From Alphaproteobacteria bacterium (GTDB taxonomy: Bacteria > Pseudomonadota > Alphaproteobacteria > Rhodobacterales > Rhodobacteraceae), in assembly GCA_003695135.1 (NCBI GenBank), contig RFIR01000050.1:1-12893 (forward strand): 12,893 nt of DNA, in the 5' to 3' direction. Below are positions 1-7,942 of the stretch, piece by piece. A program made the translations under genes and the position numbers. Within the stretch, counting starts at the first letter, position 1, and the number at the start of each line of letters is the position of its first letter. A model generated the notes under the pieces. The model had not been told where the DNA came from. It worked only from the letters and a program-made list of their open reading frames with translations, and did no database searches.

Positions 1-53
1 CTGATCCTCCAGCGCGCCGCCAATTCCTTCTGGTTCAAGCAAGTCGGTTGCAT
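1..53 (-). CDS. N-terminus of a helix-turn-helix protein (partial, runs off the left edge)
   Basis: Only the first 17 codons are in the window. They read MQPTCLNQKELAARWRIS (the last codon is incomplete), which resembles the opening of small helix-turn-helix proteins of the excisionase/AlpA or MerR-like type, where 'L(N/S)QKELAARW.IS..TL.RWR' is a common first helix-turn. The start is the ATG at 53-51. It is preceded by AAAGGAG with seven bases between GGAG and ATG, a strong ribosome binding site and the main reason to accept so short a fragment. It is transcribed in the same direction as the big catabolic operon but lies about 440 bp downstream of it, so it is probably a separate unit. Such proteins often belong to integrated elements. 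That role is inference; the rest of the protein is needed to name it. Confidence 0.6.
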   Translation of the reverse strand, partial: MQPTCLNQKELAARWRI

Positions 54-193
54 GTGTTACTCCTTTCGCACAACTCGGTTTGGTTGCTCGCAAACCAAGG
101 CGTGAATGGAAAAACGAGTAAAGTCAGAAGTTTGTGCGAGTTTCGCATGCGGCCCAATCCTCCGGAGAGTTCGCGAATATCAGACAACACCCG

Positions 194-209
194 CCTCGAT
201 TCCTCGATT
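194..209. repeat. Tandem 8-bp direct repeat CCTCGATT x2
   Basis: CCTCGATT occurs twice head to tail in the gene-free stretch. It is short and may be chance. It sits just beside the 218-229 palindrome. Confidence 0.4.
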
Positions 210-217
210 TGTCATCG

Positions 218-229
218 GCCACTAGTGGC
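218..229. repeat. 12-bp perfect palindrome GCCACTAGTGGC
   Basis: Perfect dyad with no loop, in non-coding DNA. It could be a protein-binding site. No adjacent promoter is identifiable. Confidence 0.4.
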
Positions 230-285
230 TACGTTGAGACGGGATTTTCGGTATTCCTCTCCCTCCGCCACTTTCGCGCCGCGAA

Positions 286-299
286 CGGCGAATTCGCCG
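286..299. repeat. 14-bp perfect palindrome CGGCGAATTCGCCG
   Basis: Perfect dyad centred on GAATTC in the same gene-free stretch. A 14-bp perfect palindrome is longer than expected by chance in a few hundred bases. Function unknown. Confidence 0.45.
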
Positions 300-494
300 C
301 CGATCACACCTCCTTCAACGGATGAAAGTTCGGGTGAAGGAAGACCCTGCATCCGTCAAGGACAGGTTGACCGATCACAGCGGCCCATACACACGCTGTG
401 GTTCGTGGTCCCAGATTGAGGGGATGGCCGCGTCGTTTTGCCGGCGACGCGCGCGGTAGGCGATGACGGATCCTGCCTCTTCGGCACGTCTCCG

Positions 495-1463
495 CTATCC
501 ACCGGCCACGCCGGCCACGTTGACATAGAGCGCGTAGACCGAGTGGCTGGCGGCCATGAACAGGCGGCTGTTGGCGCGGCCGCCGAAGCACAGATTGGCA
601 CAGCGTTCGGGCAGCGCGATGCGTCCGATGGGGGTGCCGTCGGGGGCAAAGACCATCACCCCGTCCAGCTCCGGATCGCCCATGCCCCAGCCGCACCAGA
701 GATTGCCCTCGACATCGACGCGGAACCCGTCCGGCGTGCCGGGGCCGGCATCGATGAAGACGCGTCGGCCCGCGATGGCGGTGCCGCCCTCCACCACGTC
801 ATAGGCGAGGATCTTGCGGGTCGGAACGCCGCGGGATTCCACGATATAGAGCACCGCCTCATCGGGGCTGAAGGCCAGCCCGTTCGGGCCCAGAATGTCG
901 TCGGCAACCACCGAGAGCGCGCCGGTGCCGGGATCGAGCCGGTAGACATTCTGCCCCAGCTCGGGCTCGGCCCTGTAGCCTTCGTAATTGCCCGCGATGC
1001 CGAAGGCCGGGTCGGTGAACCAGATGCTGCCATCGGATTTGACGACCACATCGTTGGGAGAATTGAGACGCCTGCCTTCGAAGCTGTCGGCCAGCACCGT
1101 GATCGTGCCGTCATACTCGGTGCGCGTCACCCGCCGCCCGCCATGCTCGCAGGTGATCAGGCGCCCCTGCCTGTCGCGGGTCTGACCGTTGGAAAAATTC
1201 GAGGGCTCGCGAAACGGCGCGGCCTGCCCGGTGGTCTCGTCCCAGCGCATGATCCGGTTGTTGGGGATGTCGCTCCACAACAGGTAGCGTCCGTCGCCGA
1301 ACCACACCGGGCCCTCGCACCATCTGCACCCGGTGGCCAGGCGCTCGACCCCGGCCAGGGGCAGTTTGCAGGCATCGAAGCGGGGGTCGAGCGAGATGAC
1401 CGCGGGATCGGGATAGCGGGTGGCAGGCCGCCAGCCGTGTGGATCGTTTCCTGTGTCCGACAT
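495..1463 (-). CDS. SMP-30/gluconolactonase/LRE family lactonase
   Basis: The 322-residue protein is a six-bladed beta-propeller of the SMP-30/gluconolactonase/LRE family, divalent-metal enzymes that hydrolyse sugar lactones to aldonic or aldaric acids. Visible hallmarks are the first metal ligand in CEGPVW (Glu50), SPNDVVV (Asn137), GPNGLAFSPD (Asn194) and GTPDGFRVD (Asp245). Repeated blade motifs such as YLLWSDIPNNRI and GSIWFTDPAFGI are also present. The length is normal and there is no signal peptide, so it is probably cytoplasmic. The ATG at 1463 follows GGAGG by 11 bases; the stop is TAG. It lies 36 bp after garD and is the last gene of the operon. In this context it would open an aldono- or aldarolactone for the dehydratases. 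The exact lactone cannot be read from sequence. Confidence 0.92.
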   Translation of the reverse strand: MSDTGNDPHGWRPATRYPDPAVISLDPRFDACKLPLAGVERLATGCRWCEGPVWFGDGRYLLWSDIPNNRIMRWDETTGQAAPFREPSNFSNGQTRDRQGRLITCEHGGRRVTRTEYDGTITVLADSFEGRRLNSPNDVVVKSDGSIWFTDPAFGIAGNYEGYRAEPELGQNVYRLDPGTGALSVVADDILGPNGLAFSPDEAVLYIVESRGVPTRKILAYDVVEGGTAIAGRRVFIDAGPGTPDGFRVDVEGNLWCGWGMGDPELDGVMVFAPDGTPIGRIALPERCANLCFGGRANSRLFMAASHSVYALYVNVAGVAGG

Positions 1464-1499
1464 GGTATTCTGCGCCTCCGGTCAAGATTGCGACAGGGC

Positions 1500-3041
1500 C
1501 TAGGTCACCGGCCCGGGATTGAACAGGGCAAGTCGATTTGCAAGACCCAGCCGCTCGGCGCAGCTCCTCTCGCCGCTGGCCACCGACAGGATCTTCGCAA
1601 ACAACAGCCGTCCCATGCCCTCGATCGTCTCGCCTGCGGTGATGATCCGGCCGGCGTCGACATCCATCAGATCGTGCCAGCGGCGCGCGAGCTCGCTGCG
1701 GGTGGCGACCTTGATCACCGGGGCCTCGGCCAGCGCGTAGGGCGTGCCGCGCCCGGTGGAAAAGACATGCACATTCATTCCGGCGGCCAGCTGCAGCGTA
1801 CCGCAGATGAAGTCCGAGGCCGGTGTGGCGGCGAAGAGCAGCCCCTTCTGCCGCGCGCGTTCCCCCGGCGGGACGACGCCGGCAATCGGCATGGATCCGG
1901 ATTTGACGATCGAGCCCATGGCCTTCTCGACGATGTTCGACAACCCGCCCTTCCGGTTGCCCGGGGTGGTATTGGCGCTGCGGTCCGATTGCCCGCGCGC
2001 AAGATAGGCATCATACCATGCCATCTGCGCGATAAGCTGCCGGGCCACCTCCTCCGATGCCGCCCGGCGTACGAGCTGGTCGATCCCGTCGCGCACCTCG
2101 GTCACTTCCGAGAACAGCACGGTGCCACCGGCGCGAACGATCAGATCGGCGGCATGGCCCAGCGCCGGATTGGCGGTGATGCCGGAAAACGCGTCGCTGC
2201 CGCCGCATTGCAGCCCGACGACCAGATCGGATGCCGGGCAGGTTTCCCGGCGCCGCCGGTCGAGCTGGGCCAGATGCCGCTCGGCAATGCGAAGGATGCT
2301 GCGCTGCATCGCCTCGAAGCCGACATGGGTCTCATCCTGCAGGGTGACGAGGCTGGGGCCGGCCTCCGGCGGGAAATCCCCGAAGGCGCCCGGGAACAGC
2401 CGGTCGGGCTGCAGCTTTTCGCATCCCAGGCTGACCACCATCGTCGAGCCGGCGAAATTGGGATTGCGGGCAATGTTGCGCAGGGTGCGGATCGGCACCT
2501 CCGCCCCGGGTGCGTCGATGGCAACGCCGCAGCCATGGGTGTGATCGAGCGCGACCACGGCATCGACATTGGGAAACCGGGGCAGGATTTCGCGCCGGAT
2601 GCGGTCCACCGCGTGGCCGACAACGCCAGAGACGCATTGCACGGTATTGGTGATCGCCAGGATGTTGCGGGTGCCGACGCTGCCATCGGCGTTGCGGAAG
2701 CCCTGAAAGCTGAAGCCCTCCAGAGGCGCGATCTGCGGCAGCTCCCCGGCGCCGGAAGGGGAAAGACGGCCGAGAGCCGGCGGCGCGGGCAGGTCGATCA
2801 TGGCCTCCTCGACCCGGTCGCCAGCCGTGATCGCCCCTGCGGCAAGGCCGATCACCGCCCCGTAGCGTCGGACCGGATCGCCCTGGGCATGGTCGCGCAA
2901 CGCGACCTTGTGCGCCTGCGGGACATGCCGGCGCAGCGTCAGCCCGTCGATTTCGGTGCCCGCCGGCAGGCCGCCGTCATTGGCGACCACCGCGACCGTA
3001 TCGCCCGGCGCCATCCGGATCAGCCTTGGGGCACCGGTCAT
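1500..3041 (-). CDS. garD: Galactarate dehydratase (GarD)
   Basis: This protein of the UxaA/GarD hydro-lyase family (513 residues; E. coli GarD is about 523) dehydrates meso-galactarate to 5-keto-4-deoxy-D-glucarate. An N-terminal SAF-like domain covers about residues 8-85. The catalytic part then shows FRNADGSVGTRN (115-126), HTHGCGVAI (168-176), LGCEKLQPDRL (205-215), RETCPASDLVVGLQCGGSD, GNRKGGLSNIVEKAMGSI and ATPASDFICGTLQ, with conserved cysteines suited to a metal centre. The C-terminus NRLALFNPGPVT closely matches the GarD ending, which favours galactarate over altronate as substrate. The ATG at 3041 has GGAGG eight bases upstream. No frame damage is visible. An altronate- or glucarate-type activity is the main alternative. 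Confidence 0.92.
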   Translation of the reverse strand: MTGAPRLIRMAPGDTVAVVANDGGLPAGTEIDGLTLRRHVPQAHKVALRDHAQGDPVRRYGAVIGLAAGAITAGDRVEEAMIDLPAPPALGRLSPSGAGELPQIAPLEGFSFQGFRNADGSVGTRNILAITNTVQCVSGVVGHAVDRIRREILPRFPNVDAVVALDHTHGCGVAIDAPGAEVPIRTLRNIARNPNFAGSTMVVSLGCEKLQPDRLFPGAFGDFPPEAGPSLVTLQDETHVGFEAMQRSILRIAERHLAQLDRRRRETCPASDLVVGLQCGGSDAFSGITANPALGHAADLIVRAGGTVLFSEVTEVRDGIDQLVRRAASEEVARQLIAQMAWYDAYLARGQSDRSANTTPGNRKGGLSNIVEKAMGSIVKSGSMPIAGVVPPGERARQKGLLFAATPASDFICGTLQLAAGMNVHVFSTGRGTPYALAEAPVIKVATRSELARRWHDLMDVDAGRIITAGETIEGMGRLLFAKILSVASGERSCAERLGLANRLALFNPGPVT

Positions 3042-3465
3042 TTCTCAATCCTCCGGGTCGGTATGATCTGCCATCAGGTCCAGCAAACCCTCCGCTGCCG
3101 ATTGATCCCAAGTCGCGTGACAATTGGCAATGCCTGCACGTGACCGACGTTCCTCCTCGTCCCGGGGCGTGTCAGATCCGTCAGTGAGGGAGACCTGCCT
3201 TTCGCCTGCCTCTCGCGGCAGTGAACGGGCGCAGCCCCGTATCGGCTCACGCAGCACGGGCGGGTGAGCCCGATCAAACCCGACACGCTCTGGATGACTG
3301 CCATTGATCGAAGCTCCTTCCGCGCCCTCGAGAGAAGCGGAAAGGTCAGATCAAGTCGCGTGTTCTCCAGCTGACCCCGACACGGGTGAACAACCGTCCG
3401 AGACGTCACGGCTGGTCACAAGCCCTTGACGGGAACGGCGATTTCCCGGCGATCCGCGTCGCGGG
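3042..3465 (-). other. 424-bp gap inside the operon, possible gene remnant
   Basis: Between the intact permease and garD there is a gap far larger than the other junctions of this operon. Read on the minus strand it holds a gene-like start: GGAAGGAG, nine bases, then ATG at 3304-3302 (MAVIQSVSGL...). It also holds an open frame that ends in TGA at 3047-3045, two bases before the garD ATG. Start and end lie in different frames and I recognise no family in either. This is what a gene with a deleted interior would leave, but it could equally be ordinary non-coding DNA. A 5-bp stem CTGCC/GGCAG at about 3209-3224 is the only hairpin I noticed. Confidence 0.4.
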
Positions 3466-4350
3466 TCACTTGATCGCGCCCATGGACAGCCCGCGCACCA
3501 GCCATTTCTGCCCGAACCAGCCAAGCACCACCACAGGCAACGCCGCCAGGGTGCCGGCAGCTGCCATCTTGGCATACCACAGCCCCTGCGCCGACATGAA
3601 GGAAATCATGTAGAGCGGAACCGTCGCCGCCTTGTTCGTGGTCAGCGTCAGCGCCAGCAGAAACTCGTTCCAGGCAAAGATGATCGACAGGAAGGCGGCG
3701 GCCAGAACGCCGTTCAGGGTCATCGGCAGCGCGACAAGACGCAGCTCCTGCAGGGTGCTTGCGCCGTCCATGCGCGCGGCGTCCAGAACGTCGGGCGGCA
3801 GATCCTGAAAGAAGGATCGCATCATCCAGACCGCAATCGGCAGGTTCATCGCGGTATAGAGGATGATGAGCGCCAGGATGTTGTCGAACAGCCCCAGAAA
3901 GCGGGTGGCCAGAAAGATCGGGATGATCACCCCGACGACCGGCAGGAAGCGCGTCGAGATCAGGAAGAACAGCACGTTGCGCTTGCCGCTGGTCTGGGGC
4001 AGCGTCAGCGCATAGGCGGCCGGGATCGCCAGCAGCAGTACCAGAAGGGTCGACACCAGCGCGGCAATCACCGAGTTGACGAAATAGGGCATGAAATCGC
4101 CACCGAGAACCAGCGCGTAGTTTTCCAGCGTCGGCCTGTAACCCATGGGCAGGCTTGCGAGGCTGTCGGGAAGCGGCAGGAACGCGGGGGGCATCGCGGG
4201 AGCCTCGGCCTCGGTCTTGAAGCCGGTGGTGACCAGATAGAGGAAGGGAAAGGAGACGAAGAGGGCGACTGCCCAGGCGAGCAGCGTACGCAGCTTGCTG
4301 GCGCGCTCGATCCCCGCCGCGGGGGCCCTGTCGCGGCTCGCGAAAGCCAT
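3466..4350 (-). CDS. Carbohydrate ABC transporter permease (MalG/SmoG type)
   Basis: This inner-membrane permease of the binding-protein-dependent sugar importer family has 294 residues, a normal length for the MalG type. Six hydrophobic segments can be followed, the first at about residues 22-42. The cytoplasmic EAA loop that docks on the ATPase is clear: DAARMDGASTLQELRLVALP, followed by FAWNEFLLALTLTTNKAATV, typical of MalG/SmoG proteins. The start should be the ATG at 4350-4348, which overlaps the upstream permease's TGA as TGATG, with GGAGG ten bases upstream. The GTG one codon earlier (4353) is an unlikely start. The reading frame is intact. Its partner permease carries a nonsense codon, so a complete channel may not form. 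Confidence 0.93.
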   Translation of the reverse strand: MAFASRDRAPAAGIERASKLRTLLAWAVALFVSFPFLYLVTTGFKTEAEAPAMPPAFLPLPDSLASLPMGYRPTLENYALVLGGDFMPYFVNSVIAALVSTLLVLLLAIPAAYALTLPQTSGKRNVLFFLISTRFLPVVGVIIPIFLATRFLGLFDNILALIILYTAMNLPIAVWMMRSFFQDLPPDVLDAARMDGASTLQELRLVALPMTLNGVLAAAFLSIIFAWNEFLLALTLTTNKAATVPLYMISFMSAQGLWYAKMAAAGTLAALPVVVLGWFGQKWLVRGLSMGAIK

Positions 4351-5273
4351 CACTCCACATCCTCCATCAACCTGCGAAGCAGCTTGAGCAGCCAGGTGAC
4401 AATGACGATGGTGCCGAGCACGACCAGCACCGCCATAGCCGCCGAATGTCCGATGTTGAAGCTGTAGAAGACCGACTGGTAGATCAGGAAGGGCAGGTTC
4501 GTCGTCGCCGTGCCGGGCCCCCCCTGGGTCAGCATGAAGATCACGTCGAATTCATTGACGATGAAGATCGAGCCAAGAAGCGCGCTGAGCTGCAGGTATT
4601 TGGTCAGGTGCGGCAGCACGATGAAGCGCAATTCCTGCCAGGGCCCGGCGCCGTCCATGCGCGCCGCCTCGCGCTGGCTGTCATCGAGGGCCTGAAGCCC
4701 GGCAAGGATGATAATCATCATGAACGGCGCCCAACGCCAGACCAGCACGGCCACCACCGAGGCGACCGGGTAGTTGCCGATCCAGTCCACCGGGGCCGCG
4801 CCGAACTGGCGTACGTCCCAATTCAGCACCCCGAAGATCGGACTGAGGACAGTATATTTCCACGCAAGCGCGCCGATGATCGGCATGATCAGAAAGGGCG
4901 TGACAAGCAGCGTGCGCACGATGCCGCGTCCGAGAAAACGATCATGCACCAAAAGCGCGTAGATCAACCCCAGCAGCAGCGAAAGCAGAACCGCGAGCAC
5001 CGTGAAGGTCAGCGATGTCACCACCGCATCCAGAAAGCGGGAGGTGCGGAAAATGTCGACATAGTTCCCGAGCCCGTTGAATCAGGTGTTCTCGGGGCGC
5101 TGCAGGTTCGAGCGGAACAGGCTGTAGATCACCGTCAGGACGAAGGGCACCTGGGTGACCGCGATCACCACCACAAGCGCCGGCGCGATCAGCGGGTTGT
5201 GCCATAGCCACAGAAAGAACCGGCCGAGGACCGGCACACGCCCGATCACTCCCGAGGAACGTCCGGATGTCAT
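4350..5273 (-). pseudogene. Sugar ABC transporter permease (MalF/SmoF type) with an in-frame stop
   Basis: The frame from ATG 5273 to TGA 4352-4350 would encode 307 residues of a MalF/SmoF-type permease, but codon 64 is TGA (5084-5082). Before it: MTSGRSSGVIGRV..., the first membrane helix (about residues 25-50) and SLFRSNLQRPENT. After it, in the same frame: FNGLGNYVDIFRTSRFLDAV, the usual periplasmic 'GL.NY..' region. The remaining helices and a good EAA loop (EAARMDGAGPWQELRFIVLP) follow. Tryptophan (TGG) is a plausible original codon. The 63-residue product would lack every functional part. A restart at the Met at 5024 would lose the first helix and has no evident ribosome binding site. 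Substrate class by family and context: polyol or sugar acid. Real mutation versus sequence error cannot be told from here. Confidence 0.88.
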
Positions 5274-5345
5274 TTCAGGGCATCTCTTCCGGTCTGGATG
5301 TCCGTTTGCGATATCATGACGATGCGGCGTGGCACTGCAAGAGAT

Positions 5346-5379
5346 GCGCCTGCCCCGGCCGGCATGGCGGGGCAGGCGC
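5346..5379 (-). terminator. 12-bp perfect stem-loop between binding-protein and permease genes
   Basis: GCGCCTGCCCCG (5346-5357) and CGGGGCAGGCGC (5368-5379) pair perfectly around a 10-base loop, starting 12 bases after the solute-binding-protein stop codon. No run of T follows on the minus strand (ATCTCTTGC), so it is not a classic full terminator. In sugar ABC operons such a hairpin after the binding-protein gene usually protects the upstream message from 3' decay and lowers permease expression. That role is inferred from position. Confidence 0.7.
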
Positions 5380-5391
5380 GCGGCTCGTTTC

Positions 5392-6774
5392 CTAGCGGTA
5401 GCCACCCATCACGGCAACTTCCTCCGCGTATTGCTGGCACTTGGCGATGGCCTCGTCCGGCGTCTGCTGCCCGACGACAGCGCCCGCGAACTCCTGGGTG
5501 CAGCGATTGCCGAGATCCTGGAACTCGGGGTTCTGGACATACTGGTTGCCCCGGTAGGGCGTGTCGTCATAATGCGTGCCGTTGACGCCATCGACAGTGG
5601 CAAGCGTCTTTTTCAGAACCGCCATGAACGGCGTGGCGAATTCGGAATAGGCCGAGCCGGGCTCGTACTGCGAGGCGCGCGCCGGCCCCGGCATCCGTCC
5701 CCAGCCGACGATCGGCGCGGCGTAGGGGATGTAGTCGGGCCCGGTCACCCACTTGATGAAGGCCAGTGCCGCCTCCTTGTTGTGGGCGCTCTTGGGCACG
5801 GCCCAGGCCCAGGTCCAGAACCAGGCGCTGGGCTTGCTTCCCGCCTCTTTCACCGGAGCCATCGCGACGGCCATGTTCTTGGCGTGCGGATTGGTCTTCG
5901 GGTCGAAGAACACCTGGGCCCAGGAACTGTCGTCGTAGAGCATCGCCGCCTGGCCGGTGGTGATCGCCTGGCCGCATTCCTGATTGCCGAACTGGGTGAC
6001 GCCCGGCGGTGTCAGGGTCTGCAAGGTCTTGATGTAGAACTTGATCGCCGCGGAGGTTTCCGGCGAGGTGATCTGGGCGTTCCAGTCCGCGTCGTACCAG
6101 CGCCCGCCAAAGGTGTTGATCACCGTGCCGAGCGGCGCGCCCATCTGACCCCAGCCGGGAAGGCCGCGCAGGCACATGCCATACAGGCCCGATGCCGGAT
6201 CATGCAGCTTGCTGGCGATTTCGACCACCTGATCCCAAGTCGGGGCTTCGGGCATCTTCAGTCCCGCAGCATCGAGCAGATCCTTGCGGTAGTAGAGCAT
6301 CGAGGCTTGCGCGCTGCCGGGGGCCGCGTAGAGCTTGCCGTCATAGCTGAGCGCGTCGAGATAGGCGGGGAAGATGTCATTCACCTGATAGGCCGGATCA
6401 TTCTTGATGGCGTCGAGCGGTTCGAGCCAGCCCGCCTTCCCCCACATCGGCACCTCATAGGGGCCGGTGGTGATCAGGTCGTAGATGCCGCTCTGGGTGG
6501 TGACATCGGTCGTGATCTTGGCGCGCACCTCGTTCTCGGGGATCAGCTGGAATTCCACCTCGATATCGGGGTAGAGGCGGTTGAACTCGGGCAGCAGCTC
6601 CTTCAGAGCAACGAATTCCCCGTTGTTCACCGATCCGATCACCAGCCGGCCGCTCTGGGCAACCGCAATGTCGGCGCTGACGCCGGCGGCGACAAGGGTC
6701 GTGGCCGCCAAGACGGCCCGCATCCCCTTCCATCGCATCACCGTGTCCTTGAAGGCGTCTAAGACGGTTTGCAT
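5392..6774 (-). CDS. ABC transporter extracellular solute-binding protein, polyol type (SmoE-like)
   Basis: A periplasmic binding protein of 460 residues, family 1, which captures the substrate and delivers it to the two permeases. Residues 1-40 form a signal peptide: a long charged start (MQTVLDAFKDTVMRWKGMR), a hydrophobic stretch (AVLAATTLVAAGVSA) and likely cleavage near AVAQ/S. The mature start GRLVIGSVNNGEFVALKELL and the segment TTDVTTQSGIYDLITTGPYEVPMWGKAGW resemble sorbitol/mannitol-binding SmoE proteins. So does the end, EFQDLGNRCTQEFAGAVVGQ followed by ...GGYR. The ATG at 6774 is preceded by AGGAGGAGGAAAGTAACC, a very strong ribosome binding site that fits a highly made component. 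The stop is TAG and the frame is intact. A sugar acid rather than a polyol is possible given the neighbours. Confidence 0.92.
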   Translation of the reverse strand: MQTVLDAFKDTVMRWKGMRAVLAATTLVAAGVSADIAVAQSGRLVIGSVNNGEFVALKELLPEFNRLYPDIEVEFQLIPENEVRAKITTDVTTQSGIYDLITTGPYEVPMWGKAGWLEPLDAIKNDPAYQVNDIFPAYLDALSYDGKLYAAPGSAQASMLYYRKDLLDAAGLKMPEAPTWDQVVEIASKLHDPASGLYGMCLRGLPGWGQMGAPLGTVINTFGGRWYDADWNAQITSPETSAAIKFYIKTLQTLTPPGVTQFGNQECGQAITTGQAAMLYDDSSWAQVFFDPKTNPHAKNMAVAMAPVKEAGSKPSAWFWTWAWAVPKSAHNKEAALAFIKWVTGPDYIPYAAPIVGWGRMPGPARASQYEPGSAYSEFATPFMAVLKKTLATVDGVNGTHYDDTPYRGNQYVQNPEFQDLGNRCTQEFAGAVVGQQTPDEAIAKCQQYAEEVAVMGGYR

Positions 6775-6835
6775 GGTTACTTTCCTCCTCCTGGTCTGGT
6801 TTCAGTTTCGGCTTTTCATGCCCGGACCCGTTGCC

Positions 6836-7846
6836 TCAAACCGGGCGTGAAAGGATCTGACCTTGTTTGTCGAAGCGATGGATCCGGTCCGGATTCGGGG
6901 TGACGAAGACCGTGTCACCATGCCGGATCTCCAGTTCGCCGACGGCGCGGACGGTCAGGGTTCCGGCCGCCTCGGTAGTGACATGCACGAAGGTATCCGA
7001 GCCCAGATGCTCGACCACCCCGACACGACCCGGCCACAGGCCGGTTTGCGCCGAGAGCGTCAGATGTTCCGGGCGGATGCCGATCGTGTCGGCCCCGTGT
7101 TCTGCCGCCGGCCCGCCGGTGATGAAATTCATCCTCGGCGAGCCGATGAACCCGGCGACGAACAGATTGACCGGGTTGCGGTAGATCTCGATCGGCGAGC
7201 CGACCTGCTCGATCCTTCCGTCGCGCAGCACCACGATACGGCTGGCCATGGTCATCGCCTCGACCTGATCGTGGGTGACGTAGATGGTCGTGGCACCTAG
7301 CCGTTGCTGAAGCTCGGCGATCTACAGTCGCATGTTGACGCGCAGCGCGGCATCAAGGTTGGACAGTGGCTCATCGAACAGAAACGCCCTCGGCTCGCGC
7401 ACGATCGCCCGGCCGATGGCGACGCGCTGGCGCTGTCCGCCGGATAGCTGGGCCGGACGCGCATCAAGATAGGCGGAGAGGTTCAGAATCTCGGCCATTT
7501 CGGCGACCCTCTCTGCAATCCGGGGGGCCTCGAGCCCGGCCATGCGCAAGGGAAATCCGATGTTGTCGCGAACGCTCATGTGGGGATAGAGCGCGTAGGA
7601 CTGGAACACCATCGCCAGGCCGCGTTTGGCCGGTGCAACCGTTGTCACATCCTGGTCGTCGATGGCGATGGTGCCGCCGCTGACCTCTTCGAGCCCGGCG
7701 ATCAGCCGCAGAAGCGTCGTCTTCCCGCAGCCCGACGGCCCGACGAAGACGACGAACTCGCCCTCGCCAGCCTCGAGATCGAGCGGCGGAATCACTTCGG
7801 CAGCCCCGAAGCGCTTTGTTACTCCCGAAAGCGTGATCCGGCCCAT
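6836..7846 (-). pseudogene. Sugar ABC transporter ATPase (UgpC/MalK/SmoK type) with an in-frame TAG
   Basis: Read through, this is a 336-residue MalK/UgpC-type ATPase that powers the importer. Before the stop: Walker A GPSGCGKT (36-43), Q-loop VFQSYALYPHMSV (Gln82), signature LSGGQRQRVAIGRA (134-147) and Walker B FLFDEPLSNLDA (155-166). Codon 175 is TAG (7324-7322), exactly where family members have Glu in 'RVNMRLEIAEL'. The same frame continues IAELQQRLGATTIYVTHDQV with the H-loop histidine, then the C-terminal regulatory (TOBE-like) domain with GFIGSPRMNF and IGIRPEHL. The truncated 174-residue product would lack the H-loop and regulatory domain and should be inactive. GAG to TAG is the simplest single change. 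The ATG at 7846 overlaps an upstream TGA as TGATG; no good ribosome binding site is visible. Confidence 0.9.
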
Positions 7847-7942
7847 CAGCGCGCCCCGTCGCGTCTACAGACGGCCACACCCTGGCGGCGCGACCGGGGG
7901 GAGCGAGAACGGCCATCCCGGTGCTGCGGCACGTGGCGTCCA

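Larger units (their letters stand above)
54..494. other. Intergenic stretch with small palindromes and a tandem repeat
   Basis: I see no convincing gene. The open frames here lack ribosome binding sites and family resemblance. The first 250 bases are visibly less GC-rich than the operon. Structures seen: GGTTTG/CAAACC around an 8-base loop at about 78-97; CGCACAA (67-73) and TTGTGCG (132-138) as a spaced inverted repeat upstream of the HTH gene; a tandem CCTCGATT x2 (194-209); perfect palindromes at 218-229 and 286-299; and a 7-bp stem CGCGTCG/CGACGCG (429-435/445-451) downstream of the lactonase. The last has no T-run on the minus strand, so it is at best a weak terminator. Confidence 0.5.

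Noticed and set aside
301..315. GATCACACCTCCTT resembling the 3' end of 16S rRNA
   Set aside because: There is an extra CA within the match and no rRNA sequence on either side; chance similarity.
48..419. A 123-codon plus-strand open frame near the left edge
   Set aside because: It overlaps the HTH gene's ribosome binding site region in antisense, has no ribosome binding site of its own and no recognisable protein features.
438..3143. A 901-codon open frame on the plus strand
   Set aside because: It is antisense to the lactonase and garD, both with clear families. Long empty antisense frames are common in GC-rich coding DNA; no family resemblance or ribosome binding site.
4350..5024. The permease as a shorter intact gene starting at Met 5024
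   Set aside because: It would lack the first membrane helix, has no ribosome binding site, and the missing part is present in frame upstream of the stop.
5329..6762. A 477-codon plus-strand open frame
   Set aside because: Antisense shadow of the solute-binding-protein gene.
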